7,382 nt of DNA from Negativicutes bacterium (GTDB lineage: Bacteria; Bacillota_C; Negativicutes; Acidaminococcales; Acidaminococcaceae), in contig RZYP01000097.1 in assembly GCA_009930275.1 (NCBI GenBank), positions 1 through 7,382 on the forward strand. The letters are read 5' to 3'. The position numbers and the translations under genes were made by a program. Of the stretch, positions 1-6,629 are shown piece after piece. How positions within the stretch are numbered: position 1 is the first letter of the stretch; each line of letters starts with the position of its first letter. The notes under the pieces were generated by a model. The model was not told the origin of the DNA. It ran no database searches and saw only the letters and a list, made by a program, of their open reading frames with translations.

Positions 1-552
1 AAAGAGCATCTGACCATGGGATGGGGACACTGTTTCAGGTTTCCCGGCAAACATGTAACCTATCTTATCGCATGGAAAGATAACAAGGAACTATTCCGTG
101 ACCAACTTGATATAACAGTTACCAATGATAAAGATTTTTTAGCATATAACTGGGATGATATTACAAAAAATTCACAGGCATGGACATCGTATGTGGATGT
201 ACTTAAAAGCAGCCCAAATCTGATCACCACGTATGGCTTGAACGATTTTGTTCCGTATGTCGAAACGAGAGTTTTCGGCAGCGATTTTGACGAAAGTTTC
301 AAGATCCTATATGACTACTTCTGTGAGCTTTATTCACAACCCACCTATGAAGTCCCTGAAGATAAAAGCATTTTCACGCAATACGAACAACTGTTTTCTG
401 AACAGAAGAAATATCCCGGAGAATATCCTTGTGCCATTTGGTCAACAGAACGGACCAATCTCGTTCTACTGATGTTGGATGACAATCAGGATGGTCCGGC
501 ATATGTAGTATATGCCGAACCAAAAAAGCAATCATCGATTACTGCCAATTAA
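1..552 (+). CDS. Hypothetical protein, 3' part only (5' end outside window)
   Basis: I do not recognise this protein. The reading frame is open from base 1 (KEHLT precedes the first visible Met at base 16), and no ribosome binding site precedes that Met, so the gene most likely begins outside the window; a start at base 16 would give 178 residues. The visible part is soluble in character: no signal peptide, no membrane segment, no Cys-rich or repeat region. It is acidic and rich in aromatics (many Tyr, Phe and Trp), with a hydrophobic stretch TNLVLLML near residues 147-154 of the ATG-16 version, followed by an Asp-rich turn and a strand-like AYVVYAEP, which looks like the end of an alpha/beta domain. 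It converges on receptor B with 11 bases between the stop codons, so it belongs to a different transcription unit from the rest of the window. Function unknown; that it is coding is likely from its length and normal composition. Confidence 0.7.
   Translation, partial: KEHLTMGWGHCFRFPGKHVTYLIAWKDNKELFRDQLDITVTNDKDFLAYNWDDITKNSQAWTSYVDVLKSSPNLITTYGLNDFVPYVETRVFGSDFDESFKILYDYFCELYSQPTYEVPEDKSIFTQYEQLFSEQKKYPGEYPCAIWSTERTNLVLLMLDDNQDGPAYVVYAEPKKQSSITAN
497..517. repeat. Short perfect inverted repeat inside the 3' end of the plus-strand gene
   Basis: Two 8-base arms, CGGCATAT and ATATGCCG, are exact reverse complements separated by the five bases GTAGT. The repeat lies within the coding sequence of the left-edge gene (around residues 161-167 of the ATG-16 version), 33 bases before its stop codon and 46 bases beyond the stop codon of receptor B on the other strand. 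No T-tract follows it on either strand, so it is not a standard intrinsic terminator. It could fold as an RNA hairpin at the 3' end of the receptor transcript or be a chance result of the Tyr/Val codons. Confidence 0.4.
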
Positions 553-563
553 GATTTTTCAAA

Positions 564-2795
564 CTATTTTATCTCAAAAGGGATCACCAATGACAGTGCA
601 ATATTTCTGCCCTGATTATAGTATGCCAACGGTTTCAATGTTGAAAGATGGTCGTAATATTGTATATCGAAGATGTTATTAGCAGATATACCCCAACCCA
701 GAGATTGATTTAACAGCTCTGTTTCAGCATATACATTTATATTTACCAGTGTATAACCCTCAGTTGCCGTCTCATATGGAGATGGATTGTTTTGCGTCAA
801 AGCAGTCAGAGCAGAGATCTTTATATTGGGGTTCTTTAAAAAACCCAACTTCTCTTTTTCTGCACGTATTTCATACCTTATTTTTTGAGCCGGAATAAAT
901 GGCAGAAAATCACCATTTTTCTGTTTCCCTACAACTGACGAATAGGTACCTTCTACATGTAACCAAGGCAAAGATGTAGGGTGAAAATGGATCCCCGCTT
1001 CTCCGCCATAAAGCACTGCGTTTGTCTGCGAAAAACGATAGATGGCTGTACCATCCGTCGTCTTCTCCGCCGTCGGTGAGATATAAATGTAGTCGTTTAT
1101 TTGATTGCGAAAAGCTGCAAAATCAAACGATAAGTATTTGCTATGATAATGCAGACTAACATCTGTTTCAAGAGCATTTTCCGGAGACAATTCTTCATTC
1201 CCAATCTCAAATCTATTCCCATGTATTCCATTTGACGTGAGTTCCGATAAATTGGGCACCCGGAATGCTTTGGCAATATTCACCCTCAGCATGATTTTTT
1301 CAGCAGGTCGATAGGTCGCTCCGAGTGAACCGTTAAGGTTCGAAAACTCTTTCTTTACCGGGGCATGATAACTATCTGTCCCCTCGGTTCCGAGTGCGTA
1401 TGTTTCAGTTTTATATATATCGTATCTTAAACCACCTTGTAGCTTAAGCATATTGTTTACTGAATAATGTGCCATTCCCAAAAAACCGATATTATCGATA
1501 TCGGCATCCGGCAAAAACTGAGAGGCCCGGTTGTTAAGGTTGCGATTATTTTGCGACATACCCTGTAAGCCCATAATATATTCAAATGCTTCGCCAGGCG
1601 AGTAATGTAATTTAGACTCGTAGGTCACCGTATTTAGGTTCATCTCTACAAAAGGGAGGTCAAGCGTTGTATGCAGTTTCCTCAATGCGGTTTGGTAAGC
1701 AGCATTGACATCCCATTTGATTTGCCCTAAGTAGAACCGGTTTTGTGATGAAATCAATTGGTGTCTCAGATCCTGAAACCAAATTCCATTACCTCGACCT
1801 CGTTCGGGAATTAAAGGCTTGACTGCAGGAACGGTCATCCCTAGATTTTGCTGGAAATAGTCGTAGAAAAGTTTAAAAGTCCCGATCCTTCCCGTATATC
1901 CACTATTGGCATTGAAAGTCATTTCTTTGAACCGGGAATTGGGAACATAAGTACCGCCACCTTGTAAATAGTCGGCATGGGTTTTATTTCCAAATCGAAA
2001 GCCACCAAAAAGATTTTTCGAAGCTCCTTTCAGTCCGATATTATTGTTCATTCCAAGTGTATTAGAATGCAACTGCATACGATAATCGCCAACAATCTTA
2101 CCTACCGGTGCCGGCCTTTCTTTAATGAAATTTATCACTCCGCCTATCGCATCTGACCCATAAAGCAAAGATGCGGGGCCCTTCACAACTTCAACTCTTT
2201 CCAGATCGTTACCATCTACACCCAAGGGGTGATTCTCACTAAATTGATAGTTTTCAATCCGTACACCATTGTTCATCACCAAAACGTCATTCATTGATAG
2301 TCCGCGAATTACCGGTTTTGAAACGCCTTGCCCTTTGGCTATCATATCCACACCCGGAATTTTGGTCAATGATTCCATGAAATTAGGGGTACCAGACAAT
2401 GCTATATCCTTACTCCTCAACAGGTCTATCTTTACTGCATTTTCATGTTGGGAACTCACGTAACCCCCGGTAATTACTACTTCCTGCGACTGGATAATGG
2501 CCTCCGTTAACACCGCATTCACAATATTGACAGCTTGTGCAACTACAATTGTTTTGATTTCTGTGTTATATCCTATATATGAATATTGAAGGCTAATTTT
2601 TCCGGTCGGGACATCGGTCAACAGATAACGACCAGCCTGATCAGTGATTGTCCCTTTATTCAGTTCTGGAATAAAAACGGAAACCCCGATTAATGGTGCA
2701 TTGTTTGCATCGAGAATGTTCCCTTTTATTTGATTTTGAGCGTTTACTTTTACAAAAAGAATACACACAAAGAAAATGAAAACGATTTTCTTCAT
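564..2795 (-). CDS. TonB-dependent outer-membrane receptor B, ZnuD-like (probable Zn/Cu or other metal uptake)
   Basis: Complete receptor of 743 residues, normal length for the family, with a good signal peptide (residues 1-19, cleavage after VNA). Domains in order: carboxypeptidase-regulatory-like domain about 21-100, TonB-box-like EVVITG at 105-110, plug about 115-228 (IPGVD 146-150, VIRGL 162-166, ERVEVVKGPASLLYGSDAIGG 199-219), and a beta barrel to the end. The barrel carries AFRVPNLSELTSNGIHG (510-526) followed by FEIGNEELSPE (529-539), and the plug has ENHPLGVD (187-194). I recall similar His-containing segments in ZnuD-like zinc and copper receptors; the substrate call is inference. 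The C-terminus is GRNIALSLVIPFEIK, so the usual final aromatic lies four residues from the end. The start is 36 bases after the stop of the His-rich protein gene, with only an A-rich leader and no clear promoter, so cotranscription is likely. It is the last gene of the cluster. Confidence 0.93.
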   Translation of the reverse strand: MKKIVFIFFVCILFVKVNAQNQIKGNILDANNAPLIGVSVFIPELNKGTITDQAGRYLLTDVPTGKISLQYSYIGYNTEIKTIVVAQAVNIVNAVLTEAIIQSQEVVITGGYVSSQHENAVKIDLLRSKDIALSGTPNFMESLTKIPGVDMIAKGQGVSKPVIRGLSMNDVLVMNNGVRIENYQFSENHPLGVDGNDLERVEVVKGPASLLYGSDAIGGVINFIKERPAPVGKIVGDYRMQLHSNTLGMNNNIGLKGASKNLFGGFRFGNKTHADYLQGGGTYVPNSRFKEMTFNANSGYTGRIGTFKLFYDYFQQNLGMTVPAVKPLIPERGRGNGIWFQDLRHQLISSQNRFYLGQIKWDVNAAYQTALRKLHTTLDLPFVEMNLNTVTYESKLHYSPGEAFEYIMGLQGMSQNNRNLNNRASQFLPDADIDNIGFLGMAHYSVNNMLKLQGGLRYDIYKTETYALGTEGTDSYHAPVKKEFSNLNGSLGATYRPAEKIMLRVNIAKAFRVPNLSELTSNGIHGNRFEIGNEELSPENALETDVSLHYHSKYLSFDFAAFRNQINDYIYISPTAEKTTDGTAIYRFSQTNAVLYGGEAGIHFHPTSLPWLHVEGTYSSVVGKQKNGDFLPFIPAQKIRYEIRAEKEKLGFLKNPNIKISALTALTQNNPSPYETATEGYTLVNINVYAETELLNQSLGWGISANNIFDIQYYDHLSTLKPLAYYNQGRNIALSLVIPFEIK

Positions 2796-2831
2796 TTTTT
2801 ATTACGTTGATAAGTGATACAATTAAGTTGA

Positions 2832-3185
2832 TTACAACCATCTGGCTGTAATTGATCTTTTTGCATGTCCCGGAGGTGCACGTAATAAAAATGTATAATA
2901 GAACTTTTTACAACAATAATTAAAATTGTAGTTATCAATATATACTACACTATGAATCTGATTTTGTGTACTATTTGAATGATTCTGGTCTGAAAAAAAT
3001 GATAGTTCAAGGTCTGGTATGGGGCATTTTTTGTGAAACTTATGGAAATGCTTTTCGTTTATTGCCCAACAATGAAAATGGTCATGATGGTGAAAAAGCC
3101 CGTCAAGCAATTTAATAGACATTGGCAGTAATAGAATAACTACCAATGAGATCGACAATATTTTTTTAAGCTTTTTGTTTCCCAT
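2832..3185 (-). CDS. Small His/Cys-rich exported protein, probable metal binding
   Basis: 117 residues: a basic N-terminus (KKLKK), one hydrophobic segment at about 9-21 acting as signal peptide or anchor, then a His cluster (HHHDHFHCW, 32-40; HFHKFHKKC, 46-54), a CC pair at 91-92 and a C-terminal LRAPP (101-105) followed by a 12-residue tail. From memory, Bacteroidota have many small proteins of this plan (HxH..HC, HFH, CPxCD, then a terminal R[AG]PP) beside metal-type TonB receptors; their function is uncharacterised as far as I know. Here the usual CPICD-like motif reads CPIPD, so one expected Cys is missing. Eleven His and four Cys after the hydrophobic segment make extracytoplasmic binding of zinc, copper or nickel plausible, but this is inference. 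The gene is AT-rich (about 29% GC over 2881-3180) compared with the receptors. It lies 30 bases after the PepSY-type gene and 36 before receptor B. No Shine-Dalgarno supports the ATG; the start was chosen for the basic N-terminus. Confidence 0.8.
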   Translation of the reverse strand: MGNKKLKKILSISLVVILLLPMSIKLLDGLFHHHDHFHCWAINEKHFHKFHKKCPIPDLELSFFSDQNHSNSTQNQIHSVVYIDNYNFNYCCKKFYYTFLLRAPPGHAKRSITARWL

Positions 3186-3215
3186 AAACGCATTAAAGAA
3201 CCGAAACGGAACGCA

Positions 3216-3755
3216 TCATTTCACAAAAACAAATAAAAGTACAACAATAAAACCGAAAAACATGATCCAAAAGCCCCGTTTGTAAAAACCATTTTTTCCA
3301 TTTACCAGTACTAATCCTGATATTGCCAGGAAAGACAAGAGAAAAACATAGATGTCAGCAATACCGATCCAGCCTCTCTTCTGGTTATTGTGTAACTGAA
3401 CTAAAAAAGTAATTAATGGGCGCTTTCTATATAGTTCATATGAGGTCTTGCCACTCCTTTTATCATAATCACCCATACCGCCATCGAGAAAAAGTTGAAT
3501 ATGGTTTTTTGATTCCCTGACATGGTTTAGTTTGATCGTCCTGTTCGCATTCCAGTATTGCGTAAATTTGTCGCCGCTGAGGGTTGTGGGCAATTCAATC
3601 GTATGTTTTTCAGTTGTTGTGGCAGGAAAACGACCTTTATGTGATAATAAAAAACCGGAAAAGGCATAAACCAATGTGATGCCCACTGCAAAATATCCGA
3701 TATCCCTGTGTAAAGCACGCATCAGGCGTTGCACCTTCTTTTTATTCCAACTCAT
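3216..3755 (-). CDS. Short PepSY-associated transmembrane protein
   Basis: 179 residues. The N-terminus contains RALHRDIGYF (13-22), typical of PepSY-associated transmembrane helix proteins, leading into membrane segment 1 (about 20-38). An extracytoplasmic region of about 90 residues follows, then FLVQLHNNQKRGW (117-129), segment 2 (about 130-151) and segment 3 (about 161-178). Conserved-looking histidines are H16, H39 and H122 near the membrane faces. In larger relatives such proteins sit in the inner membrane and some are linked to ferric-siderophore or heme reduction; a redox role here is inference. It is much shorter than full PepSY_TM proteins of roughly 350-500 residues, but I recall this compact form as common in Bacteroidota, so it does not look truncated. 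The ATG overlaps the upstream lipoprotein gene by 14 bases, which argues for translational coupling. An internal Met at residue 12 is a possible but less likely start. Confidence 0.85.
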   Translation of the reverse strand: MSWNKKKVQRLMRALHRDIGYFAVGITLVYAFSGFLLSHKGRFPATTTEKHTIELPTTLSGDKFTQYWNANRTIKLNHVRESKNHIQLFLDGGMGDYDKRSGKTSYELYRKRPLITFLVQLHNNQKRGWIGIADIYVFLLSFLAISGLVLVNGKNGFYKRGFWIMFFGFIVVLLFVFVK

Positions 3756-4275
3756 ACCGATCCGCTTCCAGGGTATAATTGATGTAATATTGAATATCGC
3801 CGTTGGTCAGTTGTTGGTGAATATTTTGGATAAAAGCCAGTTCTTCCTTGTAATGATCGCTGTTTTCTTCCCCTTTGTGGCTTTCTTTCATCTTTTCTTC
3901 CCACTGTTTTACCAGCTCTTCATCCATTACTACCGGGACCAATGTTCCGGTTACTTTTGCCTTTTTCCCTAGAATTGAAGCATCAATTGACGGAAATTGA
4001 TCTCCCAGCTCAATTTTCAAGTCCTGCTTGCCGGCATCATCAACGATTTTGAAACGTTTCCAGGTATGTTTACATACATGTTCAACAACTCCCTCCACTA
4101 AGATGGTTTTGTTTGCCAACGATTCCCCTTGCTCAAAAATATCGGTTACAGAGAGATAACCAATTGCCGGGGCCGCCTCTTCAGTACTGCTACTTTGCTT
4201 GTTACCCGTTCGATTGCACGCATTTACAGAAAACAAAAGGGCTGTAATCAGGATAATAGAATAGATTTGCTTCAT
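3742..4275 (-). CDS. Lipoprotein with OB-fold-like domain (HVCKH motif)
   Basis: 177 residues. The N-terminus is a lipoprotein signal: basic start, hydrophobic core and SVNAC with the acceptor Cys at residue 20 (Asn at -2 is slightly unusual). After a Ser/Glu/Ala-rich linker (21-38) comes a small beta domain, about 40-115, with ILVEGVVEHVCKH (58-70), RFKIVDD, LKIELGD and KKAKVTGTLVP, the strand pattern of an OB-fold. The C-terminal part is helical and charged (LVKQWEEKMKESHKGEE, then ELAFIQNIHQQL) and ends with a YTLEADRYE strand. H66, C68 and H70 form a tight potential metal or heme ligand set. I recall proteins with this HVCKH element and similar tail beside TonB receptors and PepSY proteins in Bacteroidota; no function is firmly known to me. 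It starts 12 bases after receptor A's stop and overlaps the next gene by 14, so it is firmly within the operon. Confidence 0.82.
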   Translation of the reverse strand: MKQIYSIILITALLFSVNACNRTGNKQSSSTEEAAPAIGYLSVTDIFEQGESLANKTILVEGVVEHVCKHTWKRFKIVDDAGKQDLKIELGDQFPSIDASILGKKAKVTGTLVPVVMDEELVKQWEEKMKESHKGEENSDHYKEELAFIQNIHQQLTNGDIQYYINYTLEADRYELE

Positions 4276-4287
4276 GATGGTATATTG

Positions 4288-6603
4288 TTAAAAATGAAAG
4301 GATAATACTATTTTTATATTTCTACCCATTGCCGGGACATAGGAGCCAAAAGGCTGATAAGCTGCATCAAAGATATTGGCTACAATAAGGCGTAGTTTCG
4401 GATAACCCGGCAATGCGTTTGAGTTCAGCCCAGTAGCCAAATTAAAAGCCGTATGCGGGTCGGAAGGAACATATCCCCAGGGACCTCCCTCCGTACCCTC
4501 CGGTATTGGAGCAATCCGGTTTTGTGCCGCAGCATACTCGCTTTCAAGTTTCACGAAATATCCGGTGATCCATCTCTGATTGACCAGCCCTCGATAATTT
4601 AATTCAACATTTACTTTAAACGGGGGAATACCAAACAAGGGGGAATCACCTCCTTCAGACAAATCGACCCCATATACATAAGCAGCGCCTACTCCAAGAT
4701 GGAGTGAATTGGAAGGTCTTAATATATTATTGAATTGATAAGCGGCCGACAACTCTCCTCCCATTAATTTGGCATCAGTGTTGTGTAAAGTGAAATCAAT
4801 ATCCTGCTCTTGCGCAGGAGCTTCATTGATAAAGTCATCCAGAATATTATAAAACAACGCGATATCATATTTCAATTTCTGTCGGAACGCCTTACCACGC
4901 AGTCCGAAGTCAAAGTTCCAGCTATATTCAGGTTTTAAATCGGGATTCCCCTCTTTTATTCCTTTGCAACTGATTACCCTGGTGAACATTTCTTCGGCTG
5001 TGGGCATCCGAAAAGCTCTTCCTGTATTCAATGAGAGATGAATAGACTCGTTGGGCGAATAAACCAGCCCTGCGTTACCGCTGAAAGCATTCCTCTTTTC
5101 ATTTCGTCCGGCGGAAGCCTCCTCTTCTCCTTCCAGCACCGTAGCAGCATCGAAACGAACACCTGAAACGATCTGCCACTTTTTCCCCATCTTCCATTCG
5201 TCATTGACAAAAAAACCATAATTTTGCTGGCCAGTATTCTTTGATCCCCTATTTTCGCCATGGGTATCGTTATAGAAATCAAAGATCTCAGCAGGATTAT
5301 CTAACCGGAACCAATAACCATCCATCCCCATGGTCACTTTATTGGTTTTAGTCAGGTTTAAAATGGTGTAAAAACGCCCCCCTCCGTACTGGTTCTTGTA
5401 ATGTACCAAATCAAGTGTCGATAAGGCATCACTCACAGTACTGTATTTATATTGGTAATAATCGCGCCAACCATTATCATAATACAAGTTTACGTTTACC
5501 GATTCAACAAATCCTTTTGAATGATAGCTGTAAGCAATATCGGTATGAAGATTTTCTTCTTCGTTACGCACTTGCGTAAAACGTTTGGTCGGACCGTTAA
5601 AACCACGCGGTTTTCCCCAATCACCGTAATGATAGTTGGCATTGAGAATCATTTGGTGTGCATCTGAAAATTTATAGCCGGTATTGACAGAGAAATCACG
5701 ATCTTCCACATCACTATTTTCAGCTATTTCTCCCTCGCCATAGACCATCTCATCCGTTTTCCGGTATTTACCGTGGACGGAAATCCCATATTTCTCTCGT
5801 TTATGGCAGAGATTGACCAATTCCAATAATTCGTTGTTGTTACTCCCATACCCCGAATGCAACTGAACACTGTTCTGGTGATTGCCAAAAGGCTTTCCAC
5901 TGACCAAATTGATAATTCCCGAAATTGCCCCACTACCGTAAATAACCGAACCGGGGCCTTTTAAGATTTCCACTCGCCTACTATCGTAAATGTTCATATC
6001 CTGACCAAAATACCCTCCGGGAAATGTGCCGATTCGCCTGTTCCCATCTTTCATGATGATCAGGCGGTTGGAATTCAACCCCCTTAAAATTATGGGTGAA
6101 TGGTACTCCCATACTTGTGTAAACCCGGGGGTATGATAAAGCATATCCGTAATATTCGAATGCATGTTATCCAAAATTGCCCTGTGAGATATGACTCCGG
6201 CAGCATGTGTGAGTTTCTCCAGGGGTTGTTCATACAACCCTGCAGAGACCACCACATCCGATAATTGAATCTCTTTGGGGGTCACATAAATCACAATATT
6301 GCCGGAAAACAAACTGTCATTTATCACAATCTCCTTTTTATGATAATTGATATGGCTTACAATGATTACAGTCTGTTTTTCCGTGGCAATATTGATTTTA
6401 AAGTGCCCTTGAGCACCCGTTGTAGTTCCAGATGCTGTATTCTTTATCGAAACATTGGCAAAACCAACAGGTGTGTGATTGATTTCATCAACAACCAACC
6501 CGGTTATTTCGCACTGGTTTTGCGCATTGATTATATCTGAAAAGAGGAAGAAATTGAATTCAAAAAAAAGAATCCCAATCAGAATCCTAAGTAAAGTGTT
6601 CAT
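4288..6603 (-). CDS. TonB-dependent outer-membrane receptor A (siderophore/heme/cobalamin class, substrate unknown)
   Basis: Complete receptor of 771 residues. It has a signal peptide 1-27 (long hydrophobic Phe/Leu-rich core, cleavage after INA), a carboxypeptidase-regulatory-like domain about 32-108, a TonB-box-like DVVVSAG at 116-122, and a plug about 125-240 with HTPGF (157-161), ILRGLNSNRLIIMKDG (172-187), RRVEILKGPGSVIYGSGAISG (209-229). The barrel contains GRAFRMPTAEEMF (528-540) and GNPDLKPE (552-559), the FRAP/NPDL pair seen in heme, cobalamin and siderophore receptors, and ends GRNIKIVLSFHF, a proper beta-signal with terminal Phe. It differs clearly from receptor B throughout the plug and barrel, so the two are not a recent duplication. 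The plug shows no His-rich metal signature. It starts 26 bases after the SufB-like gene, with an AT-rich leader but no convincing promoter or ribosome binding site. Confidence 0.93.
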   Translation of the reverse strand: MNTLLRILIGILFFEFNFFLFSDIINAQNQCEITGLVVDEINHTPVGFANVSIKNTASGTTTGAQGHFKINIATEKQTVIIVSHINYHKKEIVINDSLFSGNIVIYVTPKEIQLSDVVVSAGLYEQPLEKLTHAAGVISHRAILDNMHSNITDMLYHTPGFTQVWEYHSPIILRGLNSNRLIIMKDGNRRIGTFPGGYFGQDMNIYDSRRVEILKGPGSVIYGSGAISGIINLVSGKPFGNHQNSVQLHSGYGSNNNELLELVNLCHKREKYGISVHGKYRKTDEMVYGEGEIAENSDVEDRDFSVNTGYKFSDAHQMILNANYHYGDWGKPRGFNGPTKRFTQVRNEEENLHTDIAYSYHSKGFVESVNVNLYYDNGWRDYYQYKYSTVSDALSTLDLVHYKNQYGGGRFYTILNLTKTNKVTMGMDGYWFRLDNPAEIFDFYNDTHGENRGSKNTGQQNYGFFVNDEWKMGKKWQIVSGVRFDAATVLEGEEEASAGRNEKRNAFSGNAGLVYSPNESIHLSLNTGRAFRMPTAEEMFTRVISCKGIKEGNPDLKPEYSWNFDFGLRGKAFRQKLKYDIALFYNILDDFINEAPAQEQDIDFTLHNTDAKLMGGELSAAYQFNNILRPSNSLHLGVGAAYVYGVDLSEGGDSPLFGIPPFKVNVELNYRGLVNQRWITGYFVKLESEYAAAQNRIAPIPEGTEGGPWGYVPSDPHTAFNLATGLNSNALPGYPKLRLIVANIFDAAYQPFGSYVPAMGRNIKIVLSFHF

Positions 6604-6629
6604 TTTTATTATTTAAGTTTTATACTTTT
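6604..6629 (-). other. AT-rich spacer between SufB-like gene and receptor A; no promoter recognised
   Basis: This 26-base gap separates the Fe-S gene from receptor A. It is almost wholly A/T. I see no Bacteroidota-type -7 element (TAnnTTTG) with a -33 TTTG within it or just upstream, no terminator hairpin after the sufB-like stop, and no Fur-like dyad. Absence of a terminator favours read-through, but AT-rich leaders can hide weak promoters. Confidence 0.45.

Noticed and set aside
2796..2831. Possible sigma-70-like promoter (TTGTAA ... TATCAA) before receptor B
   Set aside because: The boxes lie partly inside the upstream gene with 19-base spacing and do not fit the Bacteroidota TTTG / TAnnTTTG pattern; too weak to call.
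2656..2841. Minus-strand open frame of 61 codons spanning the gap before receptor B
   Set aside because: It overlaps the receptor B signal peptide and regulatory-like domain in another frame; the composition (Lys/Arg/Asn/Ser rich) is that of a shadow.
3186..3216. 7-base direct repeat AACGCAT and the small dyad CCGAAACGG between the PepSY-type and His-rich genes
   Set aside because: The dyad has only 3-base arms and the direct repeat is short; both are within chance expectation, so no operator is claimed.
3676..3972. Plus-strand open frame of 98 codons overlapping the lipoprotein and PepSY-type genes
   Set aside because: It lies antisense to two well-supported genes, has a Phe/Leu-rich low-complexity translation typical of a shadow frame, and shows no start signal.
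5028..5933. Minus-strand open frames of 84 and 69 codons inside receptor A
   Set aside because: They lie in alternative frames fully inside the receptor A coding sequence, with no domain character.
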